Source: Labilibaculum sp. (GTDB lineage Bacteria > Bacteroidota > Bacteroidia > Bacteroidales > Marinifilaceae). Taken from it: DNA of 64,000 nt. Below, in pieces: positions 43,832-52,757 of the stretch. Within the stretch, counting starts at the first letter, position 1. Every line of letters starts with the position of its first letter. Where the stretch lies: assembly GCF_963664555.1 (NCBI RefSeq), contig NZ_OY761461.1:2976001-3040000 (forward strand), in the 5' to 3' direction. Under the pieces are notes generated by a model. That model did no database searches. It worked only from the letters and a program-made list of their open reading frames with translations, and was not told the DNA's origin. Made by a program: the position numbers and the translations under genes.

Positions 43832-46762
43832 TTATACTTTCAAAATAAAATCAATTAAATTTTCTTCCCGTGCAATATTAAATTTTTTCCGCAAACGATA
43901 CCGGCTTATTTCTACTCCACGAACAGAAATATTCATCAGCGGAGCAATTTCTTTTGACGATAGGTTCATTCTTAAATAAGCACAAATTCGTAAATCTTTT
44001 GGTGTTAATTGCGGATGCAACACTCGTAATCTTTTCAGGAAATCTTCGTGTACCTGATCAAAATGTACTTCGAACTGCTCCCAATCCTGCTCGCTATTGA
44101 ATTCAGCATCTATAGTTTTCATTAATTGCCTTACTTGAACAAGTGCTGTTGGATCTTTAATCTTTTTCAGGGCTTTTTTTAGTTCTCCTACCGAATAGGA
44201 AAGCACCTCGTTTTTATGAATGATATTCATAGTTGAACCGGCTAATTCACGGGTTTTAAATTCAACTTCGCTATGCAATTTATCATTCCGTAGTTGTACA
44301 ATCTCCTTTTCGGCAATTAGTGCCTCTTCCCTAAACTTTTGTTCCTTTAATCTCAGCTCTTCTTCCTGTTTCTTTTTTAACTGATTTTGCAAATACTTAA
44401 TTCGATATCTTATAATAATAATGATAGCGTAAATGCAGAACAGTGCAAATAGAATATAAATAGCAAATGCTGTATGAGAGCGATACCAAGGAGGAAGAAT
44501 GGTAAAATAAAATGTATCCTTGGCTGATTTAACTCCATATTGATTCTCGGAAACTACTTCAAATACATATTCTCCCTCGGGAAGATTAGTATACTCTTTT
44601 TGAGAATTATTTACCCATAATGATGGAATTTCATCAAATCCAATTAATTGACATTGATATTGAACTAATTCCGGGTTGCTAAATTGAGGCGCAGAATATT
44701 TGAATCGAATGGCATTGCTTTTATAAGGTAATTCAATTCTATTTTCATTATCCGAGTCAAATTGAATTGCATTGGCATTGGAATAAGTTCCATAATAAAT
44801 AACAGAATCTGTTTTCCCACTTATACGAACTTCTCTAATGATAGTCTGAAATGGATCATTGTATTTTTTCACAACTGTAGGATCATAATGAACAAATCCA
44901 TCCTCATTCCCAAATAATACATTTTCCTTATCAACAACCGTAACATTCTCAAAAGCTCCAATAAAAGATGATTTTAAGGGAGCGAATGGCTTTTTCAGCA
45001 TTTCATATGAGTTGTCTACTTGTGATTTTAATAAACCTACATTTTCAGCTTGAAAAAACCAGACATCACCATTTTTTTGCTCAAATAATTTATTCACTGG
45101 TTCTTCGCTGTCAAATATATTATTTAAAGACTGATACACTTCAAATTGATCAGATTCTGCAACATATTTATAAAAACCATTGCTGGTTGAAAAAACAATA
45201 TCATCACGAAGTTTGTGGACATCAATACCCAGGTTTGACTTAAAGCCATCTTCTACTCCATAAAATCTGTACTTTGTACATTTATCCAAATCTTCATTTA
45301 AGACCAAACGATACACGCCTTTGTAACCATGACACATCCAAATCGTATTGTCATCATTCCAAACCATTTCTCTGCATGATTCATTGAAACCTTCAATTCT
45401 TTTAACAAATTTCCATTTATTATTCGTTTGTTTCGATTTCTGATAAAGTACTAAACCTTTATAGGTTCCACCAATCATTACATTCGGAAACTCTTTTTTA
45501 TAAATGTAATTCCACCCTCCGGCTATATCAGAAATCAATTTTCCTACCTTTTTATCAATACTAAATGTTCCTTTATTATGTCCGCAAATAAGCTCCCCGT
45601 CAACTACTTGCAAATGCCATACTTGTCCCGAGGTATTCTTAACCAATTCGAAAGCCTCTTCTCCATTGCTTAAGCCCCTCGAAAAATCATATTTCCGGGC
45701 AAATAATCCAGTGTTGGTTCCCAGATACAAATACCCATCATGATATATTGATGCATAACCTGCTCCAAGATCTTTATCTTTTGGAAAAATGGTAAGAGGA
45801 GAACTAATTTCCAAATAATCGATTCCATTATCCAATCCAACCCATAAATTTTCTTTTTGATCCAAAAACAGACTTAAAACGGTATTGTTCTGTAACCCTT
45901 TTTCAGTATTGATATTTTGTATTATTTGTCCTTCCTTGTTAATGATATAAACACCATTCCGAACCGTTCCAAAAGCAAATTTTGAATTCCCAAGTGACAT
46001 TCCTGTATATACCTGATCAGTTTTTAATTTTTGACTAAGCTCATTGTTCCATGAAGTCATCTGAGTACCATCATACAGAAACAAACCGTCTAATGCCGTA
46101 GCAATTAAAATCAGATTATTCGAAAAGGGAAGCAAACTAACAACCTCCTTATCAACGAATAACTCACCTCCTTTCACTACATCTAAAGATCTTCCATCGA
46201 GCACACAAAGTCCTTTTTTTTGATCTCTTACAAAAAACTGATCCCCAACAAGAAAACTAAAATGAAATTCATTTTCATTCTGAATTTGTGAAATTGCACC
46301 ATCTCTATAATAGAATATTTTTTGAAACGAATGAAATAGAATACCTTTTTTATAGGGGAAGATCTGCCAAACTTCATCAAATTTCCGATCATTATCAGGC
46401 AAAAGATCAACGAGAGAATGATAGCTCAACTTCCCTTGATTATCGGGCTTTAAATATCCAAATTCGTTATATGCACCAACAAATACCTGCCCCAAACTAT
46501 CTACTGCCAACGAACGAACAACTGAATTATTGGGCATTGGAATCACACGCCAATTGTTTCCATCAAATTCCAATACTCCCTCATTATTAGCAAAATAAAG
46601 CAACCCATTGGGTGTTTGTGCAATGTCCCAGTTCTGAGTTCCTCCTTTGTAATGACTTCGGGAGAAATTTTTTATAAAAGGAATCCCATTGTTCTTCACT
46701 CCTGAAAAAGCGAAAAAACCGGTAAGGGAAATTAAAAGGAAAATAATTGAAATTCTTTTCAA
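43832..46762 (-). CDS. SusR-like membrane regulator: beta-propeller, Y_Y_Y, TM, LuxR-type HTH
   Basis: The 976-residue protein has a signal peptide, a periplasmic propeller (about 30-640, starting near NWDIAQTPNGLLYFANNEGV), a Y_Y_Y domain (about 695-765), one membrane helix (AIYILFALFCIYAIIIIIRY), a coiled coil and a C-terminal helix-turn-helix (LTPKDLRICAYLRMNLSSKE, then VRGVEISRYRLRKKF). Kinase and receiver domains are absent. It differs strongly from the other regulator in the sensor part but shares YLRMNLSSKEIA and RYRLRKK in the DNA-binding part. It probably controls the right SusCD operon. An inverted repeat TAAAAGAA-N6-TTCTTTTA (46819-46840) lies before its start. Confidence 0.87.
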   Translation of the reverse strand: MKRISIIFLLISLTGFFAFSGVKNNGIPFIKNFSRSHYKGGTQNWDIAQTPNGLLYFANNEGVLEFDGNNWRVIPMPNNSVVRSLAVDSLGQVFVGAYNEFGYLKPDNQGKLSYHSLVDLLPDNDRKFDEVWQIFPYKKGILFHSFQKIFYYRDGAISQIQNENEFHFSFLVGDQFFVRDQKKGLCVLDGRSLDVVKGGELFVDKEVVSLLPFSNNLILIATALDGLFLYDGTQMTSWNNELSQKLKTDQVYTGMSLGNSKFAFGTVRNGVYIINKEGQIIQNINTEKGLQNNTVLSLFLDQKENLWVGLDNGIDYLEISSPLTIFPKDKDLGAGYASIYHDGYLYLGTNTGLFARKYDFSRGLSNGEEAFELVKNTSGQVWHLQVVDGELICGHNKGTFSIDKKVGKLISDIAGGWNYIYKKEFPNVMIGGTYKGLVLYQKSKQTNNKWKFVKRIEGFNESCREMVWNDDNTIWMCHGYKGVYRLVLNEDLDKCTKYRFYGVEDGFKSNLGIDVHKLRDDIVFSTSNGFYKYVAESDQFEVYQSLNNIFDSEEPVNKLFEQKNGDVWFFQAENVGLLKSQVDNSYEMLKKPFAPLKSSFIGAFENVTVVDKENVLFGNEDGFVHYDPTVVKKYNDPFQTIIREVRISGKTDSVIYYGTYSNANAIQFDSDNENRIELPYKSNAIRFKYSAPQFSNPELVQYQCQLIGFDEIPSLWVNNSQKEYTNLPEGEYVFEVVSENQYGVKSAKDTFYFTILPPWYRSHTAFAIYILFALFCIYAIIIIIRYRIKYLQNQLKKKQEEELRLKEQKFREEALIAEKEIVQLRNDKLHSEVEFKTRELAGSTMNIIHKNEVLSYSVGELKKALKKIKDPTALVQVRQLMKTIDAEFNSEQDWEQFEVHFDQVHEDFLKRLRVLHPQLTPKDLRICAYLRMNLSSKEIAPLMNISVRGVEISRYRLRKKFNIAREENLIDFILKV

Positions 46763-47120
46763 GATAGGATCTGTTTTGTTTCGCTGAAATTTAAGAGGTT
46801 TCTAAGAATAATCCAAACTAAAAGAATATTGGTTCTTTTATTCTATATTAAATCTTCTCAATTTTAAAGCTTCAACAAAAAAATATCATGCACTAGGTCA
46901 CTTATTTGCGTTTGTTTAATGATAAAAACGCCCATCAAACAAATATTTGATGAGCGAATGAATTATTTTAACTTTTATTGTTTACAAAAAAGAGGCAATC
47001 CCAACCATTGACTTAAAACGAATACATGTCTGAAATATACGGATTTGCCTGCCTTACTGAAAATTTACAACATAAAGAAAACTATTTAGTAAGTCGGGAT
47101 GCAGAAAGCTAACTCATAAG
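46763..47120. other. 358-bp gap between regulator and trxB
   Basis: This gap holds the promoter region of the regulator, with an 8-bp inverted repeat at 46819-46826 and 46833-46840, and the trxB terminator at 46929-46956. The rest is AT-rich with no coding-like frame that I can support. Confidence 0.5.
46929..46956 (-). terminator. Terminator after trxB
   Basis: On the minus strand CGCTCATCAAA pairs with TTTGATGGGCG (11 bp, one G-U) around TATTTG and is followed by TTTTTATC. It lies about 165 bp after the trxB stop codon. Confidence 0.75.
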
Positions 47121-48074
47121 CTAGTTCATTCCAGCCAGATATCTTTCTGCCTCAATAGCAGCCTGACATCCTGATGCTGCTGATGTTATTGCCTGCCGGT
47201 AATTTGGGTCTTGTACGTCGCCACAGGCAAAAACTCCTTTAATGTTTGTCATTGGAGTGCCTGGCTGAGTTAGAATATAACCTTGTTCATTTGTATCAAT
47301 ATAATCAGAGAATACATCTGAATTGGGATGATGACCAATAGCCAAAAAGAATCCATCAATAGCAATTTTCACTTCTTTTTCCATTGGAGTACCGGATTTA
47401 CTAATTAATATACAGCCTTCTACCCCATTTTGTCCTGTTAACTCCTTAGTAGAGTGTTCGAATAAAATTTCAATGTTCGCTGTTTTAAATACTCTTTCCT
47501 GCATTGCTTTCGATGCTCTTAAAAAATCTTTGCGGACAATTAGGTAAACCTTTCTGCACAAGCCAGCTAAGTAAGAAGCCTCTTCGCAGGCTGTATCGCC
47601 ACCGCCTACAACTGCAACATCTTTTCCTCTGTAGAAAAAACCATCGCAGGTAGCACAGGCTGAAACACCCGAACCTCTAAATTTTTCTTCGCTCTCTAAA
47701 CCCAAATATTTAGCCGTAGCTCCTGTAGCTATAATTACCGAATCGGCTTCAATATCTTTATTCCCATCTACTTTTAATTTAAACGGCCGTTCGTTCAAAT
47801 TTACTTGAGTAACAATACCCCAGCGGCAATCGCAGCCAAATCGTTCGGCTTGTTTTTTTAGTTCGCCCATCATTACAGTTCCAGTTACTCCTTCTGGATA
47901 TCCCGGGAAATTATCAATTTCAGTAGTTGTGGTTAATTGTCCGCCTGGCTGCAAACCTTCATAAACAACAGGATTTAAATTTGCTCTTGATGCGTAAATT
48001 CCGGCAGTATAGCCTGCTGGTCCCGAACCAATTATCAAACACTTTACTCTTTCTATATTCTCTTTACTTTCCAT
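47121..48074 (-). CDS. trxB: Thioredoxin reductase
   Basis: The 317-residue FAD/NADPH flavoenzyme reduces thioredoxin. It has the FAD-binding GSGPAGYTAGIYASRANL (17-34), the redox pair Cys140-Ala-Thr-Cys143 in GVSACATCDGFFY, the NADPH-binding VVGGGDTACEEA, and the C-terminal ACGDVQDPNYRQAITSAASG. Length is normal and there is no signal peptide, so it is cytoplasmic. It lies 21 bp after the cysteine desulfidase gene and is probably co-transcribed. It heads the electron supply that DsbD would pass to the periplasm via thioredoxin; no cytoplasmic thioredoxin gene is in the window. Confidence 0.95.
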   Translation of the reverse strand: MESKENIERVKCLIIGSGPAGYTAGIYASRANLNPVVYEGLQPGGQLTTTTEIDNFPGYPEGVTGTVMMGELKKQAERFGCDCRWGIVTQVNLNERPFKLKVDGNKDIEADSVIIATGATAKYLGLESEEKFRGSGVSACATCDGFFYRGKDVAVVGGGDTACEEASYLAGLCRKVYLIVRKDFLRASKAMQERVFKTANIEILFEHSTKELTGQNGVEGCILISKSGTPMEKEVKIAIDGFFLAIGHHPNSDVFSDYIDTNEQGYILTQPGTPMTNIKGVFACGDVQDPNYRQAITSAASGCQAAIEAERYLAGMN

Positions 48075-48095
48075 CTTTTTCTTCTTTCTATATTC

Positions 48096-49376
48096 TTAAG
48101 AAACTTTCTTCATCTTTTCCAACATGGTCTTAAGAATCACCTCGTCGGTTACTTCCATTCCCTCATTTGCCAAACGACCAATATTCCGAATAGTAGCTTC
48201 CACATTATCATCAACAATACCATTCATTCCATTCAAACAATTGTGATTCATAGCTAATAATGATGATTGAATTGCGGCACTTACGCTTGCCGCAATTTTA
48301 TGCGAACAACCATACTTTGCGCCATCACAAATCATACCGGTTACACCCCCTGTCATATTCTGTAATGTCATCCCCATTTGTTTAAAATCACCTCCCATAA
48401 TGTAAGTAATTCCACATCCTGCACCGGCAGTAGACAATAATACGCCACAAAGTGCCGATAACTGACCTACAAAAGATTTCATGTAAATGGTAACCAATAA
48501 TGCCAAAGCCAAAGCTCTTAGTAATTTCTCATGACTCACTTTAAATTCCTCTGCGGCAACAACCACAGGCAGGGTAACACTTATTCCCTGGTTTCCGCTG
48601 CCACAATTAGACATCACAGGCATTGCACTGCCTGCCATTCTTGCATCTGAAGCGGCGGCTGTAAGCATTATGGACCGGCTCATTAAATCCTCCTTAAGGA
48701 TTCCTTTCCGGATATTAATCATCATCGATTTACCCACCTGAAGTCCGTAATTTCCCTTTAAACCTTCCTCTGCGATGGACTTATTAAGCTTTACTCCTTT
48801 TTCAATGAAAGCGATATCGGCTATGTCAACGGTATTGATAAACTCATAAATACTACTAAAGTTCCAGTCTTTCATACTAATACCGGTATCTTTTACCGAT
48901 TCAGAAGTACTGCTGTAAATAATACTTCCATTTCGTTCAGCTAAAACCACATTTGTGTGTCGATCCTGAATCACAACACGACCTGTATTTTCACCCTTAA
49001 AGCAGATGCATTCGATGTACAGTTTAGCCACACCATATTTTACATCTACCTGAACTTTTCCTTGGCTCACAAAGGTTTGCGCCAATTCAACAATGTCAGG
49101 ACTAATTCTATCCAGAACTTCTAATCCTGCCATAGGATTTCCTCCCAAAGCACCCAAAGCCCCTGCAATCGTTAAACCAACCATACCCGAACCTGGAATT
49201 CCAACTCCCATTCCATTCTTAAAAATGTTTCCACTTACGTGAAATTCAATTCGCTCGGGAATTTGGTTCAAGATCTCTCGTGCTTTTGCTGCAGCATAAG
49301 CCACCGCTACCGGTTCCGTACACCCAAGTGCCGGAACAAACTCTTCTTTTAGTTTTTGTAGGTAAACTTCCTTCAT
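48096..49376 (-). CDS. cyuA: L-cysteine desulfidase / UPF0597 (serine dehydratase alpha-like)
   Basis: The 426-residue protein matches the UPF0597/YhaM (CyuA) family, which degrades L-cysteine to pyruvate, ammonia and sulfide with an iron-sulfur cluster. Visible hallmarks are PALGCTEPVAVAYAAAKARE (15-34), SNCGSGNQGISVTLPVV and ICDGAKYGCSHKIAASVSAA, which carry the conserved Cys residues. It has no signal peptide. It precedes trxB by 21 bp. Its position beside peptidase and thiol-redox genes fits cysteine catabolism, but an alternative dehydratase substrate cannot be excluded. Confidence 0.8.
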   Translation of the reverse strand: MKEVYLQKLKEEFVPALGCTEPVAVAYAAAKAREILNQIPERIEFHVSGNIFKNGMGVGIPGSGMVGLTIAGALGALGGNPMAGLEVLDRISPDIVELAQTFVSQGKVQVDVKYGVAKLYIECICFKGENTGRVVIQDRHTNVVLAERNGSIIYSSTSESVKDTGISMKDWNFSSIYEFINTVDIADIAFIEKGVKLNKSIAEEGLKGNYGLQVGKSMMINIRKGILKEDLMSRSIMLTAAASDARMAGSAMPVMSNCGSGNQGISVTLPVVVAAEEFKVSHEKLLRALALALLVTIYMKSFVGQLSALCGVLLSTAGAGCGITYIMGGDFKQMGMTLQNMTGGVTGMICDGAKYGCSHKIAASVSAAIQSSLLAMNHNCLNGMNGIVDDNVEATIRNIGRLANEGMEVTDEVILKTMLEKMKKVS

Positions 49377-49456
49377 TACTGATTTTTCAAGAAAAACACA
49401 CTTTATGTTTTTCGATAATTTACTTGTGGTTGGTTAATAGTTTAAGACAAAAGAGC

Positions 49457-49487
49457 GGACCGGTCAATCATTCTTACCAACCGGTCC
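49457..49487 (-). terminator. Probable terminator after the M16 peptidase gene
   Basis: GGACCGGT (49457-49464) and ACCGGTCC (49480-49487) form a perfect 8-bp stem with a 15-base loop, 35 bp after the peptidase stop codon. On the minus strand GCTCTTTTG follows, a weak T-run. Confidence 0.6.
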
Positions 49488-49522
49488 TAACTAAATCAAA
49501 ACAGACTAATGATTTTGTTGTA

Positions 49523-52321
49523 CTACTTTTTAGGATTCATGATTACTTCAACAGTATTCACGTTCTTTAATATTTCTTTTACAAATTTCTGAATCGAGTT
49601 TGCATCAATATTTTCAATCAATTTTATGTAATCTTCCTTAGAAGTCAGTTTTGAACCTAACATTAGATTGTTTTGGATACTGCTCATCCAGAAAGAGTTT
49701 TGCAATTCAGCTTCTTCTCTGCTTTTAATGAAATTGTTCTTAATCTCATTTAAGTCAACAGCATCACAAGCTTCATTTTGAATTTTAACAATTTCCTCCT
49801 TGACAATTTCAACCAAACGATCACGCTTTTCAGGATTACAATCGAAACTGATATTCAATGAGAATTCCGGTGTTGGTAGTTTAGATGATGATGGACTAAC
49901 TCCAACACCATAAGATCCACCTTCCTCTTCACGAATCGTTGTCATATATCTTTTAGACAGAAGTTGAGACACTACGTTAAGCATCACTCTGTTCTCTAAT
50001 GTATAATCAAAATCACCTTGTATTGCATAAGTAACTGTCGTTTTCGGCACTGCCATTTCACGATCGAAGATTCTGCTTGTTTTTCCTTTAGAAGGGCCCA
50101 CTTTATGATCTACAAATGCTTCTTTTTTGTTTATAGAGCTGATGTTACCAATATACTTCTGGATTAGGGGCAAATGCTCCTCTTCGTTAATATTACCAAC
50201 AAAGATGAAAGTAAAGTCACTCGCATTGGAAAAACGCTCTTTATAAATCTCAACTGCTCTTTTAAAGTCGATCTTATTAATAAAATCTTCTCCAAAAAGC
50301 AAAGTACGTGGAGAATAATTTGTCGATAATAAAGCTATAGTATCCTGAAGTGCTTTATTATTGTCTACTTTTATGTTTGCAACATAATCTCTCATACGTG
50401 CCATCTGTGCACTAAAAGGAGCTTCTTCGAAACGAGGTGCTTCAAAATTCAGGTAAAGCAATTGTAGTAAAGTCTCAAAATCCTGAGGAGAAGCAGAACC
50501 TGAAAATCCTTCTGTCAATTCTCCTAAACTTGCATTCAAACTAACAATTTTACCTGCTAATTTTTTCTGTAACTGAGTTGCATCAAACTCACCAACACCA
50601 GACATTTGAGAGATTCCTGTTGCCATATCTGCGGAAGCAAGATCTTTATCAGCAATTAATGATGTTCCACCAAAACTGAAAGAAGACATCGAAATTTCAT
50701 CCTTACTGTATTCAGTAGGTAAAATTACAACTTTTGCACCATTTTCTAGAACATAACCACTGGCATCAGTCCCTTCAACTTTAAATTGGCTTGAAATTTT
50801 TACTGTTTTTAATTTCTTAGCAACAAGAGGCTGATTGCCAGCTTCATCTACATAAGCTTCAACATTTGATGATTTCACTTTAGCTGCAACCGCTAATAAT
50901 TCTTCTTTAGTTGGGTAAACCTGCGTTTCGTTATCAGGACCTTGTAATACTAATGCTGAATTATCAACATTAGAATAAGAATTAACAAATGCATTCACCT
51001 CTTCGAGTGTGATAGCAGGAATGGTTTTAGCGGCAAATTCCATTTCCCACTCCAAGGAAGGAAATGGTTCTGCTTTTAAGAACAAGTCTGCTAATTGCTC
51101 CGCCCACTTATCATTTGTAATTTTGCTGTAATTTGCAGCATATGATTCATATGATCTCATGTATTGCACCTTGGTTCTCTCAAGCTCCGAAGCAGTAAAA
51201 CCATAACGTTTAACACGTTCCAATTCTGTTAGTGCTTCAGAGAATGCCTCCAGTTCTTTACCCCTTTTAGGCATCACGTAAATATAATCACCACCTTTGG
51301 TACGGGCTAAATCAAATCCACCAACCTGAATACCCATTGCCGAGCATTCCAATTTCTTAGTTTTCTCAGCAATACGGGCAGTAAGCATCTGATTGAACAT
51401 GCCTTTAGCCATATCGTTTCTTTGTGTTACTTCGGTCTTTACAGCATCCAAATCGCTACGGAACAACCACATGATACTCAGACTTTTTTGTTCCTTATCT
51501 TTAGCTGCAACATAAGCTACTTCTTTAGAATCCTCAACTTGAGTATAAGTACGCTCAGCAGCGTTCTTCGGCATTGGAATTTTCGAGAATAAAGCCTGTA
51601 CTTTCTCTTCTATCTCTTCAGCATCAATATCTCCAACAATAACTACAGCTTGTAAATCCGGACGATACCACTTGTCGTAATATTCGCGAAGTGCTGAATG
51701 TTCAAAATGATCAATCACATCCAAAGAACCGATCACATCACGCTCTGCATACTTCGAATTATTATACATCACCGATGATGTTTGATCTCCCAAACGCTTA
51801 CGAACATTTCTTCTGGTACGCCACTCTTCATGAATAACACCACGCTCCGACTCAATTTCTTTGCCTTCCAGCAATAATCCTCCTGACCAGTCATGCAAAA
51901 CCAATAAAGCCGAATCCATCAACCCTTTACTCCCTGTAGGAATATTACTGATATTATAAACAGTTTGGTCCTGAGCAGTATAAGCATTAATATCACGTCC
52001 AAAAAGAATACCATTTTTCTCCAAATAATCAAGCATGTTCTTACCTGGAAAATTTTCCAAACCATTAAACGCCATGTGTTCCAGAAAGTGAGCCAAACCA
52101 TTTTGAGAATCTTCTTCAAGAATCCCTCCAACGTTTTGTACAAAATAAAAACTGGCGCGGTCTTTTGGCTCCTCATTATGCATCACATAATAAGTTAAAC
52201 CATTAGATAACTTACCTTGCTTCACCTTTGAATTCAATGGAATCGTTGTTGTATACTGAGCTTGGGAAACCAAACCAGAAAATAAAATACTCGCAAAGAG
52301 CAGTGTTACAATTTTATTCAT
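49523..52321 (-). CDS. M16 family zinc metallopeptidase, secreted
   Basis: The 932-residue protein has a signal peptide (ending VSQAQ) and two M16 halves. The inverted zinc motif HFLEH is at residues 78-82 and the distal Glu is in ESERGVIHEEW near 157-166, so the N-terminal half is active. The second half (about 500-930) has the usual inactive fold, with SKRYMTTIREEEGGSYGVGV (about 805). It resembles the two-domain periplasmic M16 (pitrilysin/PqqL-like) peptidases of Bacteroidota, which cut peptides. RagAB-type transporters and thioredoxin-fold proteins often accompany such peptidases. Confidence 0.92.
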   Translation of the reverse strand: MNKIVTLLFASILFSGLVSQAQYTTTIPLNSKVKQGKLSNGLTYYVMHNEEPKDRASFYFVQNVGGILEEDSQNGLAHFLEHMAFNGLENFPGKNMLDYLEKNGILFGRDINAYTAQDQTVYNISNIPTGSKGLMDSALLVLHDWSGGLLLEGKEIESERGVIHEEWRTRRNVRKRLGDQTSSVMYNNSKYAERDVIGSLDVIDHFEHSALREYYDKWYRPDLQAVVIVGDIDAEEIEEKVQALFSKIPMPKNAAERTYTQVEDSKEVAYVAAKDKEQKSLSIMWLFRSDLDAVKTEVTQRNDMAKGMFNQMLTARIAEKTKKLECSAMGIQVGGFDLARTKGGDYIYVMPKRGKELEAFSEALTELERVKRYGFTASELERTKVQYMRSYESYAANYSKITNDKWAEQLADLFLKAEPFPSLEWEMEFAAKTIPAITLEEVNAFVNSYSNVDNSALVLQGPDNETQVYPTKEELLAVAAKVKSSNVEAYVDEAGNQPLVAKKLKTVKISSQFKVEGTDASGYVLENGAKVVILPTEYSKDEISMSSFSFGGTSLIADKDLASADMATGISQMSGVGEFDATQLQKKLAGKIVSLNASLGELTEGFSGSASPQDFETLLQLLYLNFEAPRFEEAPFSAQMARMRDYVANIKVDNNKALQDTIALLSTNYSPRTLLFGEDFINKIDFKRAVEIYKERFSNASDFTFIFVGNINEEEHLPLIQKYIGNISSINKKEAFVDHKVGPSKGKTSRIFDREMAVPKTTVTYAIQGDFDYTLENRVMLNVVSQLLSKRYMTTIREEEGGSYGVGVSPSSSKLPTPEFSLNISFDCNPEKRDRLVEIVKEEIVKIQNEACDAVDLNEIKNNFIKSREEAELQNSFWMSSIQNNLMLGSKLTSKEDYIKLIENIDANSIQKFVKEILKNVNTVEVIMNPKK

Positions 52322-52466
52322 ACGTTAAATTTTACTTTATAATTTCTTCTCATTAAAAATCCGAGAGAAAAGTGTTCTCAGGTTGCCATTAATTCCTAAT
52401 TGATAAAACTTGTGTTGTTCAATTGGGAATCGATGGGTGGTCTTCATAGCATAAAATTAAATTTCG

Positions 52467-52532
52467 AAAAAAAGAGCAGGGAGTTTCTTAGATCAGATAT
52501 TGGGGTAAATAACTTAACGTCCCTGCCCTTTT
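52467..52532 (-). terminator. Terminator at the end of the dsbD transcript
   Basis: On the minus strand AAAAGGGCAGGGA pairs with TCCCTGCTCTTTT (13 bp, one G-U) across a 37-base loop, and the T-run extends to seven T. It lies about 225 bp after the dsbD stop codon. Confidence 0.65.
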
Positions 52533-52610
52533 CACCACTAACTACTGTTTGTTGTTGTTTATCTTGATTTTGTTTTATCAGCTTTAGAATCTATTCAAGT
52601 TTGATGATGA

Positions 52611-52638
52611 GATGACAGGGATTGCCGGCCCTGCCATC
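52611..52638 (-). other. Hairpin in the dsbD 3' untranslated region
   Basis: On the minus strand GATGGCAGGG pairs with CCCTGTCATC (10 bp, one G-U) around an eight-base loop, with no T-run after it. It precedes the terminator at 52467-52532 and could stabilise the message or be part of a small 3' RNA. Confidence 0.45.
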
Positions 52639-52757
52639 TGCATCAACCCTACTAACCACGTTTTCATTCTTTACCTATGAAAACTCACTAACTAATATTG
52701 ATTCTTAAATGCCTTTTTATTGTCCTGTTAAAACAAAATAATTTCTCTTTTAATCAA

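Larger units (their letters stand above)
52322..52757. other. 436-bp gap between M16 peptidase and dsbD
   Basis: This gap has no gene I can support. It contains two hairpins belonging to the 3' end of the dsbD transcript (52467-52532 and 52611-52638) and then the peptidase promoter region. The element shared by the neighbouring redox genes (TTCACC-N16-TTGTCT) is absent before the peptidase. Confidence 0.5.
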
